This document shows, in pieces, positions 9,396-18,093 of a stretch of DNA of 64,000 bases; within the stretch, counting starts at the first letter, position 1, and every line of letters begins with the position of its first letter. The stretch covers positions 2,950,370 to 3,014,369 of the forward strand of contig CBDFNC010000005.1 in NCBI GenBank assembly GCA_965249895.1, in the 5' to 3' direction. The position numbers and the translations under genes were made by a program. The notes below the pieces were generated by a model. It worked only from the letters and a program-made list of their open reading frames with translations, had not been told where the DNA came from and did no database searches. The DNA comes from CBDFNC01 sp965249895 (GTDB lineage: Bacteria > Pseudomonadota > Gammaproteobacteria > Enterobacterales > CBDFNC01).

Positions 9396-9911
9396 ATGCC
9401 TAACCCTTACCCACGTACCTTTTCCCACATCGGTATTTCAGTACCAGATCTAGCAGCAGCTGTTAAGTTTTATACTGAGGTATTAGGTTGGTACCTGATT
9501 ATGGAGCCCACTGAAATAACGGAAGATAATAGCGCTATTGGTGAAATGTGCAGCGACGTTTTCGGTACAGGTTGGAAATCATTTCGTATCGCCCACCTGT
9601 CTACCGGTGATCGTATTGGCGTAGAGTTATTTGAATTTATCAATCAGGAACAACCAGAAAACAACTTCGAGTACTGGAAAACCGGTGTATTTCATTTCTG
9701 TGTTCAGGATCCGAATGTCGAAGAGCTGGCAGACAAGATCGTTGCCGCCGGCGGCAAAAAACGAATGAAAGCGCCTCGTTATTACTATCCGGACGAGAAA
9801 CCCTATCGCATGATCTATATGGAAGACCCGTTCGGTAATATCCTGGAAATATATAGCCATAGTTATGAGCTTCATTACGCAAATGGCGCATACCACCAAG
9901 ACAGAAGCTAG
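9396..9911 (+). CDS. VOC-family (glyoxalase/dioxygenase fold) protein
   Basis: 171 residues with the paired beta-alpha-beta-beta-beta modules of the vicinal oxygen chelate fold: FSHIGISVPDLAAAVKFYTE at the N-terminus and YMEDPFGNILEIYSH at the C-terminus. Candidate metal ligands are the N-terminal His (FSHIG), the central FHFCV His and the Glu of NILEIYSH. Members include glyoxalase I, extradiol dioxygenases and resistance proteins, so the reaction cannot be assigned. It is divergent from a LysR regulator and has an AGGAAG ribosome-binding site just upstream. Confidence 0.88.
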   Translation: MPNPYPRTFSHIGISVPDLAAAVKFYTEVLGWYLIMEPTEITEDNSAIGEMCSDVFGTGWKSFRIAHLSTGDRIGVELFEFINQEQPENNFEYWKTGVFHFCVQDPNVEELADKIVAAGGKKRMKAPRYYYPDEKPYRMIYMEDPFGNILEIYSHSYELHYANGAYHQDRS

Positions 9912-9957
9912 TTGCCGATAAAGCAGATATTTCTGGGGCACTTGGCCCCACAAACCA

Positions 9958-10692
9958 TTACAGCGCTTGAGATGTCGGTCGCACCACTATCGCATTAACA
10001 TTTACATTGGCGGGTTGGTTTACTGCGTAAACAATGGAATTCGCTATATCTTCGGCACCGATAGGCTGAATTTTACTCATCTCCTCTCCCAATACATCAA
10101 ATACTTCTGTATCCGTAATGGTCTGGGTTAGCTCACTGGCAGTAGTGCCAGGCCGGATCGCCGTAGTCCTGATGTTAAATGGCACACTCATCTCGGCTCT
10201 AACTCCCTCGGTAATCGCTTCAACAGCAAATTTTGTAGCGCTGTATACAGCCGAGCCAGGGAATACCAGCTCACCGGCAATGGAAGAAATATTAATGATA
10301 TGGCCTGATTTCTGCTCTTTCATCGCGGGTAATACGGCGCCAATTCCGTTAAGCACCCCTTTGATATTTACATCGATCATTTGTTCCCATTCATCCTGAT
10401 GCAGGTTCTTCATAAATGACAATGGCATAATACCCGCATTGTTAATCAGCACATCTATACTGCCAAACTCCTTCAACGCCAAATCCGCTGCAGCGACTAA
10501 ATCTTCTCGCTTGGTCACATCTCCCGCCACTACCAAGGCTTTACCACCGCTTGCAGCAATCTGACTCGCCAGTTGATCCAGCTTGTCCTTACTACGGGCA
10601 ATCAACACCAGGTTAAAGCCATAACCGGACAAAGCGATGGCGGTAGCACGGCCAATACCAGAAGATGCACCCGTCAATAAAACTGTTTTCAT
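9958..10692 (-). CDS. Short-chain dehydrogenase/reductase
   Basis: 244 residues, a classical SDR. The cofactor motif TGASSGIG is near the N-terminus, NNAG follows at about residue 86, and the catalytic set is Ser (ISSIAG), Tyr and Lys (YSATKFA). The basic residue after the first strand (IARSKDK) suggests NADP(H). The substrate is unknown. It is divergent from a TetR gene 139 bases away, which suggests control by that repressor, possibly in a xenobiotic or aldehyde response. Confidence 0.92.
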   Translation of the reverse strand: MKTVLLTGASSGIGRATAIALSGYGFNLVLIARSKDKLDQLASQIAASGGKALVVAGDVTKREDLVAAADLALKEFGSIDVLINNAGIMPLSFMKNLHQDEWEQMIDVNIKGVLNGIGAVLPAMKEQKSGHIINISSIAGELVFPGSAVYSATKFAVEAITEGVRAEMSVPFNIRTTAIRPGTTASELTQTITDTEVFDVLGEEMSKIQPIGAEDIANSIVYAVNQPANVNVNAIVVRPTSQAL

Positions 10693-10719
10693 ATTTAACT
10701 CCGTTGAATTCGATGAAAG

Positions 10720-10740
10720 TAAACTACACGGAGCAGTTTA
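10720..10740. promoter_or_regulatory. Inverted repeat between SDR and TetR genes, possible operator
   Basis: TAAACT (10720-10725) and AGTTTA (10735-10740) are an inverted repeat with a 9-base spacer in the divergent intergenic region. Position fits a TetR operator, but the half sites are short, so support is weak. Confidence 0.3.
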
Positions 10741-10831
10741 GTTGCGAGGCATGTAAAAGTAAACCCTATAGTGCACTTTTTTTATATCCGGGTATAATTC
10801 AGCAAGGCGAGTCAGAAATGAGGTTAATGTT

Positions 10832-11428
10832 GTGAAACTGTCAGAACGTAAAAAAATTCAAATACTCCACGCGGCGGAGTTAGAGTTCCGGGCTCATGGA
10901 TTGGCGGGGACTAATATGGACAAAATAGCAGCCGTGGCTGAAGTGTCTAAGCGCACCGTATATAACCACTTTTCCAGTAAAGATGAATTGTTCCGCACTA
11001 TTATTTTTGGGATGCTGGAAAAAATTGATTCCGCTGCGGATCTGAGTTTTGACGAAAATAGCTCCATACGTGATCAACTCAGGCAAATTGCCAACAACGA
11101 AGTGGATCTTCTCACTTCAGACAGTTTTATCGGTCTGGCCCGGGTCACTTATATGGAAATGCTCAACGACCAGGCATTCTCCAGCGAAATAGCGAAACAA
11201 ATGGGGGCTTGTGAGCGACTCTTCGCGAACTGGATCCAAAGCGCTTGTGATCTAGGTTACCTTAAGGTCAGCGATCCTACTTACGCTAGTCAGCAATTTA
11301 TCTATCAACTAAAGTCCTTTTTGTTTTACCCTGTGTTATACGGATTAGAAGTTATAAGCCAGGAAAAAACAGAGCTGATTATTGAGCGCACCATAGACAT
11401 GTTTATGGCTCAATACCAGGTGCGGTAA
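10832..11428 (+). CDS. TetR/AcrR-family transcriptional regulator
   Basis: 198 residues. The N-terminal helix-turn-helix (about residues 8-54) contains the family pattern: FRAHGLAGTNMDKIAAVAEV, then SKRTVYNHFSSKDELF. The C-terminal ligand-binding part resembles the TetR_C group common in AefR/AcrR-like repressors. It is divergent from the SDR gene and probably represses it and itself. The start at 10832 is a GTG; no strong ribosome-binding site is seen. Confidence 0.9.
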   Translation: MKLSERKKIQILHAAELEFRAHGLAGTNMDKIAAVAEVSKRTVYNHFSSKDELFRTIIFGMLEKIDSAADLSFDENSSIRDQLRQIANNEVDLLTSDSFIGLARVTYMEMLNDQAFSSEIAKQMGACERLFANWIQSACDLGYLKVSDPTYASQQFIYQLKSFLFYPVLYGLEVISQEKTELIIERTIDMFMAQYQVR

Positions 11429-11442
11429 GCCTAATAAGGCCC

Positions 11443-12066
11443 TTATTTGATTTCCCCGGCATATTCCCACATCCCCAGCTCCAGCCCCCTATCCGTTGCA
11501 GGCGGGTGACCCTGATGAATATCCTCCCTGGCGTAATAGAGCTTATCCTGAAAGGTCACATACTCACCCTGGCGATATTCCTGAAAAAGCTGCCAACTTG
11601 AGATACCGGCAGTCGGATCGGGGCGATCATTTAACAACTCAGAAATACCCGGGGCTAATAAACCTGAAAAAGGGCTTACCCTTCCTTTAACGCTTACAGA
11701 TTCACGTTTCCCTGTTTTACCTGGCCAGCTGACAGTGACTTCTATTTCCTTGGGGCTGGCGGCGCTGGTCACTAACGCCAGGTTGTTCGCCCGAGAGACT
11801 TTCCAATGGCAATGAAAGGACATGCCACCCACAACAATACTTGCCTCCAGGCCACTATGAATGGTCTCGAACTGGCCTTTCTCCATAATTAATCGGAACG
11901 ATTCCAGCTTAGTCTGCGCCAGGTTTTTTGCGGTGTTAGCGTAACCAGACTGCCAGGACGTTCTCATCATGACTTTCTGCAAACCAGAAAAACCAACAAT
12001 ACCTATGCTGATAATAACTAAGGTGATCATCACTTCAACCAGACTAAATCCCTTGTCCATGTTCAA
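11443..12066 (-). CDS. Type IV prepilin-like protein (PilV type) with C-terminal CBM5/12-like domain
   Basis: 207 residues. The N-terminus is a class III prepilin signal, KGFSLVEVMITLVIISIGIV: cleavage after Gly6, mature Phe+1 and Glu+5, then the hydrophobic assembly helix. The middle is PilV-like. The last ~55 residues (about 155-207) look like a carbohydrate-binding module of the CBM5/12 (chitin-binding type 3) kind: Trp, then YRQGEYVTF, then DKLYYARE, HPPATDRG and a closing MWEYAGE. That fusion is unusual for a minor pilin. The ATG overlaps the stop of the upstream PilX-like gene by four bases (ATGA), so the two are translationally coupled. Pilin nature is firm; the binding domain is inferred from pattern. 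Confidence 0.78.
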   Translation of the reverse strand: MNMDKGFSLVEVMITLVIISIGIVGFSGLQKVMMRTSWQSGYANTAKNLAQTKLESFRLIMEKGQFETIHSGLEASIVVGGMSFHCHWKVSRANNLALVTSAASPKEIEVTVSWPGKTGKRESVSVKGRVSPFSGLLAPGISELLNDRPDPTAGISSWQLFQEYRQGEYVTFQDKLYYAREDIHQGHPPATDRGLELGMWEYAGEIK

Positions 12067-13262
12067 AAATCTTTCCAGCTTCCAGGGGTAATCCGAAAAC
12101 CATCGGTTGTCAGCCTGGATTTCAAGGCGCTAAGGCTTAACTTGTCATATTCCACCACCAGGCTGCTCTCGGGACTCTGCGCCACCACATCGGCATAATC
12201 TACCAGCATGGCTCCGCTTATCTTACTGGTCCCCAAAGTAAGGCGTGTAGGGCTTTCCTTAGCAGCAGGCAGAAAAAATACGATACCGAATACATTTAAA
12301 CCCACACCCGAGAGACTGCCACCCTCAACCACCAAAAGCACTGGATTCAGGCGAGATCCTAAGGTGAGATAACTTCCTCCGGTATGGTCCTGGCTAGTAA
12401 TGTGTCTTGGCTCCAGCTGACAATTCCCCTTCAACCAGACTAACCCCCCTTTCGCTTTATGTTGAAAAAGCGCTTCAGAGCAACCCTCACTACCAACGAG
12501 CAAGGCTAAGTCCTGTAACCAGGCTTTATTTTCCGGGGTCTCAGGTACACCAAATACACCTTGAAACAGCTTGTCGCTTTGGATTTTGGAATCCGCAAAC
12601 GCATCTTGACCAAATTCGCCGGTTTCCAGCATGCTAAACCCCAGTTGCTCAAATCCGGCATGACTGGACTTAACTCCTTTAATCCTGGCCATCTTAGTGG
12701 CAATATTTTCCGCCGCCGAACAATCTCCAGCGGTAAACCCATCGCATCCATCGTTATAAATCTCACGACCTCGAAATGACCAGTCGCCGTTAACCAACAA
12801 ACCACTATCCGGCATAGTCAGCATGCTAGCTCCTACCTCCACTTCAATTTGAGCTTTGGCCTTGGCAGCGCCGCCATCGGAGTGCCCTTGGGATACGATT
12901 GACCATGCAGTAACCGCGCCAGCCACCTTGGAGACAGTTAACTGATATAGATCGGAAACCAGTAAAAAGCCTTGCTCACTAAATTGGGCTGCGCGGGTCT
13001 GTTGATCACCCAGAACACTAAAGGCATGGCTAAGCCCCGCCTCAGCATTAAGAAATGCTTCCCTGGCCTGAAAGCGATTTAACACAACTTTAAGCTCTAA
13101 TAGATTCGCCTTAGCCATAATAAGGCTAATACTGGTTGCCGATACGATAAGCAACACAGCAAGCAAAACCGTAATGACACCCGTTTGTCTGGTCGAAGAA
13201 AGATTGAGAGATTGCAAAACAGCTACCCGCACATTACTGATAACAATAATATTAGAAATCAA
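12063..13262 (-). CDS. PilX-like type IV pilus assembly protein
   Basis: Up to 399 residues. After a short N-terminal tail comes TGVITVLLAVLLIVSATSIS, a hydrophobic helix like PilX/PulG-type minor pilins, then a large extracytoplasmic domain containing paired cysteines. The start is uncertain: the TTG at 13262 gives the full length, a GTG at 13232 would also work, and neither has a clear ribosome-binding site. It is coupled to the prepilin gene downstream. The other genes usual in a minor-pilin operon (FimT, PilW, PilY1) are absent, so this is a stand-alone pair or a remnant. Confidence 0.7.
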   Translation of the reverse strand: MISNIIVISNVRVAVLQSLNLSSTRQTGVITVLLAVLLIVSATSISLIMAKANLLELKVVLNRFQAREAFLNAEAGLSHAFSVLGDQQTRAAQFSEQGFLLVSDLYQLTVSKVAGAVTAWSIVSQGHSDGGAAKAKAQIEVEVGASMLTMPDSGLLVNGDWSFRGREIYNDGCDGFTAGDCSAAENIATKMARIKGVKSSHAGFEQLGFSMLETGEFGQDAFADSKIQSDKLFQGVFGVPETPENKAWLQDLALLVGSEGCSEALFQHKAKGGLVWLKGNCQLEPRHITSQDHTGGSYLTLGSRLNPVLLVVEGGSLSGVGLNVFGIVFFLPAAKESPTRLTLGTSKISGAMLVDYADVVAQSPESSLVVEYDKLSLSALKSRLTTDGFRITPGSWKDF

Positions 13263-13410
13263 GCCCCATCATCGTGGCCAATTTATAGTCAAGTTATTAT
13301 CACCATCAGTAGCCTCTGAGTATTCACTCCGCATTTTAAACAAGCAGGCATTGCCATTAGAAAAATGAATTTGTAATGTAATGTCCCTACACCATTTGGA
13401 AGCCATAACC

Positions 13411-13797
13411 ATGTTTAAAAAAAACCAGGAGCCAGGCCTGACCTATATCTCAGAAAACTGTGCTATTACCGGTGACTTAAACCTGCAAGGTGAAGTCATG
13501 ATCAACGGAACTGTAGAAGGTAACCTGAACTGTGAAGGCAATATCACCATAGGCCGGACTGGTGTCCTTAAGGGCTACTTAAAAGCCAATGAAGTGTTTG
13601 TAGCGGGCGCTATCGATGGCGAGCTACATTGTGATTTACTGAATATAGAAAACAAAGGCATGGTTAATGGCGAGCTTTATAGCGACGAAATTAAGATAGA
13701 CAGGGGCGGCCAGTTCTTCGGCGTACGCAGACAAAGAGACGAAGAAGAGCAGGAAAATATAGTAGACTTCGAAAAAGTCGCCCAAGATCCCCAATAA
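13411..13797 (+). CDS. Bactofilin-family protein
   Basis: About 128 residues. The core shows the repeated short-strand pattern of the bactofilin beta-helix: ITGDLNLQGEVMINGTVEGN, then NITIGRTGVLKG, then GAIDGELHCDLLNIENKGMV. Bactofilins polymerise into cytoskeletal filaments that position cell-wall or envelope machines. I take the ATG at 13411 (MFKKN), which has a GGAAG ribosome-binding site, rather than the ATG at 13381. The stop TAA is directly followed by the ATG of the next gene, so they are probably co-translated. It is divergent from the pilin pair. Confidence 0.9.
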   Translation: MFKKNQEPGLTYISENCAITGDLNLQGEVMINGTVEGNLNCEGNITIGRTGVLKGYLKANEVFVAGAIDGELHCDLLNIENKGMVNGELYSDEIKIDRGGQFFGVRRQRDEEEQENIVDFEKVAQDPQ

Positions 13798-15426
13798 ATG
13801 AAAGTACCTGTTGAGTTGCCCCAGGGTTACTACCTGGATAACTTTAACTTATTGCTTGATGGTGTTGAGCAACAATATCACGATCTACTCAGCCAATCTG
13901 AGCAAGACTTTATTTCCAACTTCAGGCAACTAACCACCGACAGTAAGAAGCTCTATGTTCGTCTGGTGAGCAGAAAAGCTGAGCTATTTCGCCTGGATAA
14001 GCTGAACTATCCTGAGATCAGCAATATTGAGCAAGCGGCAACCCAACTAGAAACAGTTCAGCTCGCCAACTTAAACCCGGACATAGATCTAGTAAGCTTT
14101 TGTGAGCTGGTTACTAAGCCCGAATTAATCGCTATTTTTCCCGATCTTAGGACTCAAAAGAGCCTCAAAAAAGGCGAACTTGTCTCCCTGTTACAATCAC
14201 AACAGGCTGCTCCAGCACAACTCTCCTGCTCTGTGTTACAGCTGAACAATAAGGAGCGAATCAGGTTATTTCAGTTGCTATTTTTCGGTAACTTGCGCCA
14301 GGATCTGACCGAATTCGTATTGCTGGATTTAGGTCTCTACCACTATGAAAAATATCCCATTTCACGTGACGACCGGTTTTTCACCAGCCGGGAAAAACTC
14401 GATGAATACCTTCACCTTTATCAGCAAAGTGAAACATATTGGCAATTAAAAGAAACCAAGGATCTGGAAGCCATTTGCCTGCTTCCCCTGCCCCCTTTAC
14501 CTAAATGGGACAGGTTAACGAGGCGAAGGAATAAGTTGTTAGACCTTATCGCCAGGGACCATGAACGTCTGGAAAACCTGAACCAGGCCAAACTCATTTA
14601 CCAGAGTACAGGCTCAGAATTTGCCCGAGAGCGTTTGGTACGGATCCATGACAAACAAGGGGATCACCAGGCTGCCGTTACCCTGTGTATTGGCATACTC
14701 GATAACCCGGAGTCCGAAACCGAATTCGATTTCGCCACTAAATTTAAGCCTAAAGTTGAGAAAAAACTTGGTTTAGTCGCGTCCCCTGCTCCGAAAGACC
14801 ACTTTAGCCAAATACACCTCGAACTAGTGCAAACCCGGGATAGTGTCGAACTCGATGTTGCCAGCTACTTTAGCAGCCAGGGCTGGCAAAGTTATTACAG
14901 TGAAAATACACTGATAAATGGACTATTTGGCCTGCTTTTCTGGGACATTATTTTTATGCCCGTGTCCGGGGCCTTCTTTAACGCTTACCAGGCCGGACCT
15001 AAAGATCAATTTACAAATGACTTTTATCCGAGTCGAGCACATCAGCTGGAAAGCCGTCTGGCCGAGCTGGACAGTGAACCTCAGCTGGCATCACGCCTCG
15101 AAGCTATTTATCAGGCAAAGCAGGGGATCAATAACTATTGGGTAAACTGGAGTCAGTTACCCTTGGAATTGCTGCGGCTAGCTTGCAAACACTTCGCACC
15201 AGGTATGTTGAAGAGTATTTTTGGTCGCTTATTGTTCGATGTTAAAAACAACCGTTCCGGTTTCCCTGATCTTATCTTGTTTAAAGATAAAAAGTATTTG
15301 TGGCTGGAAGTAAAAGGTCCCGGAGACAAACTTCAGGATAACCAGAAGCGCTGGCTTAGGCACTTTAATCAGCTGGGGATACCAAATCAGGTATGTTATG
15401 TCAGCTGGAAAAACCAAGAGGATTGA
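13798..15426 (+). CDS. FAN1-like VRR-NUC structure-specific nuclease
   Basis: 542 residues, close to bacterial FAN1 homologues. The C-terminal VRR-NUC domain shows the PD-(D/E)xK nuclease core: GFPDLILF, then LWLEVKGPGDKLQDNQ, then a conserved RW. The N-terminal half is helical with a SAP-like and TPR-like region. Eukaryotic and Pseudomonas FAN1 cut 5' flaps and help interstrand crosslink repair; the same role is inferred. The ATG abuts the bactofilin stop, an odd functional pairing. The match to FAN1 rests on domain order and length. Confidence 0.85.
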   Translation: MKVPVELPQGYYLDNFNLLLDGVEQQYHDLLSQSEQDFISNFRQLTTDSKKLYVRLVSRKAELFRLDKLNYPEISNIEQAATQLETVQLANLNPDIDLVSFCELVTKPELIAIFPDLRTQKSLKKGELVSLLQSQQAAPAQLSCSVLQLNNKERIRLFQLLFFGNLRQDLTEFVLLDLGLYHYEKYPISRDDRFFTSREKLDEYLHLYQQSETYWQLKETKDLEAICLLPLPPLPKWDRLTRRRNKLLDLIARDHERLENLNQAKLIYQSTGSEFARERLVRIHDKQGDHQAAVTLCIGILDNPESETEFDFATKFKPKVEKKLGLVASPAPKDHFSQIHLELVQTRDSVELDVASYFSSQGWQSYYSENTLINGLFGLLFWDIIFMPVSGAFFNAYQAGPKDQFTNDFYPSRAHQLESRLAELDSEPQLASRLEAIYQAKQGINNYWVNWSQLPLELLRLACKHFAPGMLKSIFGRLLFDVKNNRSGFPDLILFKDKKYLWLEVKGPGDKLQDNQKRWLRHFNQLGIPNQVCYVSWKNQED

Positions 15427-15475
15427 AAACCCGCCTAAACTACGGCTACACTCCTGTCACAACCTACCTATACCT

Positions 15476-16393
15476 ATGACAATGCAGAACCAGAAAAAAG
15501 CTTACCTGTACGGCTTGGCTGCTGTTGCACTTTGGTCAACTGTAGCCACCGCCTTTAAGATCACCTTAAGCTATTTCACTCCAATTCAGATGTTACTGGT
15601 GGCGTCATTCAGCTCAATACTGATCCTCACAGGCATCACCATAAAACAAAAAAAACTCCATTTACTGGGTCGCTATTTAAAAGCTTCTCCCTGGTATTAC
15701 CTGGGCATGGGTCTGCTAAATCCGTTCCTCTATTACCTGGTATTGTTTAAAGCCTATGATCTGCTGCCCGCACAACAGGCTCAATCGCTGAATTACACCT
15801 GGGCCATTACCCTGACCTTACTGGCGGTGCCCTTTCTCGGCCAAAAAATCCGCAAGCAAGATTGGCTAGCCATAGGTTTGGGGTATGTGGGCGTATTGGT
15901 GATTGCCACTAAGGGTGATTTATGGGCTCTGAGTTTTGACAGCCCTACGGGCGTAGCACTGGCCCTGTTTAGCACCCTGATATGGGCGTTGTATTGGATC
16001 TTAAATACCAAAAACCAGGCCGACCCTGTGGTGGGTTTACTGCTTTGTTTTTTACTGGGTTTCCCGGCTATTTTAATCGTCACCCCGATAATTTCTGATT
16101 TCTCGCTAACCGCCTGGCAGGGCTGGGCTGGTGCCATATATATAGGCGCGTTTGAAATGGGTTTTGCCTTTTTCTTCTGGCTCAATGCAATGAAATATGC
16201 CGAGAACACAGCCAAAGTAAGCAACCTGATCTTTATTTCGCCATTTGTCTCCTTGATCTTGCTGAACCTGATCATAGGTGAAGAGATCTATAAATCGACC
16301 TTGCTAGGCCTGGTATTTATTATTTCAGCCCTGTTGATCCAACAGATAAAATTCAAAAAAGCAGAGATAGAATTATATAACTCAAAGAGTTAG
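15476..16393 (+). CDS. DMT-superfamily (EamA) transporter
   Basis: About 305 residues from the ATG at 15476, with ten predicted hydrophobic helices in two EamA halves (roughly 1-145 and 150-300). I prefer this start to the longer frame at 15398 because the first helix (YLYGLAAVALWSTVATAF) then lies near the N-terminus and the extra 26 residues overlap the upstream gene. EamA proteins export amino acids or other small metabolites across the inner membrane; the substrate cannot be told. Confidence 0.88.
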   Translation: MTMQNQKKAYLYGLAAVALWSTVATAFKITLSYFTPIQMLLVASFSSILILTGITIKQKKLHLLGRYLKASPWYYLGMGLLNPFLYYLVLFKAYDLLPAQQAQSLNYTWAITLTLLAVPFLGQKIRKQDWLAIGLGYVGVLVIATKGDLWALSFDSPTGVALALFSTLIWALYWILNTKNQADPVVGLLLCFLLGFPAILIVTPIISDFSLTAWQGWAGAIYIGAFEMGFAFFFWLNAMKYAENTAKVSNLIFISPFVSLILLNLIIGEEIYKSTLLGLVFIISALLIQQIKFKKAEIELYNSKS

Positions 16394-16425
16394 GCTAATG
16401 ACTTTATTCATTGCAGGATGCGGAT

Positions 16426-16808
16426 ATGAACAAAAAATGCCTTGGTTTGATGCTTGCCCTGTTGGGCGGCAGCGCGCAGGCCAGTGAGTATGAGCAGCTC
16501 AATCTCTTTGCCTTAAATAACGGTCATGACCTCTACCAGATTTGCACCACAGCTGATGGCGCTCAATATGAGCGGTTGGCGGTAGGTGTTTGTTTGGGTC
16601 CGCACTACACTACCAGGAGGCTATCAGTGACAGAAAGCTGGTCAAGGCCCTGACCTGTCCTCCTGAAGATATAACCCGCCTTGATGTAGCCGTTAATTTT
16701 GTCCAGTGGGCAGAAAAAAATCCACAACATCTCAGCTATCTGCCGGTTGAAGCGGTTATGCGAGCGAGCGCAGGTAAGTGGCCCTGTACCAGCATGGAGA
16801 GTAAGTAG
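16426..16808 (+). pseudogene. Rap1a/Tai-like small secreted protein, frameshifted
   Basis: The first frame (ATG 16426, AGGA ribosome-binding site) encodes a signal peptide and then GHDLYQICTTADGAQY and AVGVCLG, the start of a Rap1a/Tai-type domain. Around 16600 the reading must move by one base to continue: SALHYQEAISDRKLVKALTC, then a helix with VNFVQWAEKNPQHL, and AGKWPC at the end. One lost T near 16600 (ggtccgca for an original ggttccgca) would explain it. Rap1a proteins are periplasmic immunity-type proteins for type VI amidase effectors, but solitary homologues of other function are common. A sequencing error cannot be excluded. Confidence 0.65.
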
Positions 16809-17147
16809 ATGAATAAATTAAGCCTGATCACTCTGCCCCTGCTTTTAGCCGCTTGCTCCAGTGATCCCAATGTAAATAAGGCGGTTGCCGACGGAGCCTC
16901 AACAAGAGCCGCGGTTGGCGCAGCTTCAGGAGCCGTGCGAAATGTATTGTGGGCATTAGTAGACGACAGGGATCCCGTCGAATCCGTATTAAGTCGTACA
17001 GCGGTAGGCGCAGCTGCGGGAGCTGCCGGTGGCGCTACTGCGGGATATATACGTGGTAATAGCGTAACTGAAAAACAGACCCAAACCGATGAGAAAATTG
17101 AGGCCCTGCAGCAGGAGCTGGCAGAGCTTAAAGCCAAACAAAACTAA
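16809..17147 (+). CDS. Small glycine-zipper lipoprotein
   Basis: 112 residues with a lipobox (LLLAAC, Cys16) after a short signal sequence. The middle has Gly/Ala-rich zipper segments (AAVGAASGAV, AVGAAAGAAGGATAGYIRG) and the C-terminus is a charged coiled coil. Such proteins are typically anchored in the outer membrane and oligomerise; no specific role is recognised. The ATG follows the stop of the Rap1a-like gene directly. Confidence 0.82.
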   Translation: MNKLSLITLPLLLAACSSDPNVNKAVADGASTRAAVGAASGAVRNVLWALVDDRDPVESVLSRTAVGAAAGAAGGATAGYIRGNSVTEKQTQTDEKIEALQQELAELKAKQN

Positions 17148-17187
17148 CCTGCGCTGGTAATAAGGCGGTAAACCAAAGGAATCGATT

Positions 17188-18036
17188 ATGTATGCAGTGA
17201 TTGGCGGAACAGGAATTTACCAGATGGATGGCCTGGAGATCTTATCCGAGTCCCAACTAGAAACCCCATTTGGCAACCCTTCCGGGCCGATTGTTAAGGG
17301 TCAATATGGCCAGAATACCCTGTTGTTTTTGCCACGACACGGCAAAACCCACAGCCTGCTTCCTCATGAAGTGAATTATCGCGCAAATATCTGGGCGCTC
17401 AAATCCCTTGGCGCTACCGCCTGTATTGGTGTTTCGGCAGTAGGCAGCTTAAGAGAAGAGATAGCCCCGGGAGATCTGAGCGTACCCGATCAGTATTTTG
17501 ACTTTGTAAAAGGCCACAGGGAAAAGAGCTTTTTTGGCAATGGCATTGCTGCCCACGTATCCACGGCACAACCCACCAGTCAACCGCTGACAAAACTCAT
17601 CACTCAGGCTGCACAGGGCAAAGGCATTGATCTGCATACGGGTAAAACCTATGCCTGTGTTGATGGCCCAAGGTTAGGCACCAAAGCGGAAAGCCTGTTC
17701 CTTAAGAATGCGGCAAACGCCGATCTTGTTGGTATGACTAATGTACCCGAAGTATTTTTGGCTCGTGAGGCTCAACTTGCTTACGCCACCCTCTGCATAG
17801 CTACCGATTATGATTGCTGGAAAGAGGATCCCGAGCAGCATGTTACCGTTGAGCAGGTTATACAGAGGTACGGCGCCAGCCTGGAAAAAGCCAAGTCGGT
17901 ACTGGCGGAATTATTCTCCAATCCTCTTGCAGAGATAGAATGCGAGAGCAGGAGCGCACTCACATGCGCCCTGTTAACACAGGAAGAGGCCCTGAATAAA
18001 TCCCAATTAGATCTATTGGAAGTGCTTAAGCGCTAG
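17188..18036 (+). CDS. MTA/MTI-type nucleoside phosphorylase
   Basis: 282 residues of the MTAP/PNP family. Landmarks are the N-terminal GGTGIY, the phosphate-binding RHGKTHSLLPHEVNYRAN, a base/sugar loop DGPRLGTKAES and ATDYDCW near residue 212. It phosphorolyses 5'-methylthioadenosine or methylthioinosine in methionine salvage; sequence alone cannot choose between the two. It is convergent with arsC and next to the arsenic cluster. Removing the purine from a 5'-arsenoadenosine would be the same chemistry, so a role in arsenosugar formation is a reasonable hypothesis, but the gene may simply belong to methionine salvage. Confidence 0.85.
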   Translation: MYAVIGGTGIYQMDGLEILSESQLETPFGNPSGPIVKGQYGQNTLLFLPRHGKTHSLLPHEVNYRANIWALKSLGATACIGVSAVGSLREEIAPGDLSVPDQYFDFVKGHREKSFFGNGIAAHVSTAQPTSQPLTKLITQAAQGKGIDLHTGKTYACVDGPRLGTKAESLFLKNAANADLVGMTNVPEVFLAREAQLAYATLCIATDYDCWKEDPEQHVTVEQVIQRYGASLEKAKSVLAELFSNPLAEIECESRSALTCALLTQEEALNKSQLDLLEVLKR

Positions 18037-18048
18037 ATATCAGCTGGC

Positions 18049-18080
18049 GGGGCTATTTGCCAGCAATCGGCAATAGCCCC
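18049..18080. terminator. Hairpin between convergent phosphorylase and arsC
   Basis: GGGGCTATTTGCC (18049-18061) pairs with GGCAATAGCCCC (18069-18080) with one bulged T and a 7-base loop. The following sequence is only moderately T-rich (TGTCTTT). Position between two convergent stops supports a bidirectional terminator. Confidence 0.65.
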
Positions 18081-18093
18081 TGTCTTTAGACAA

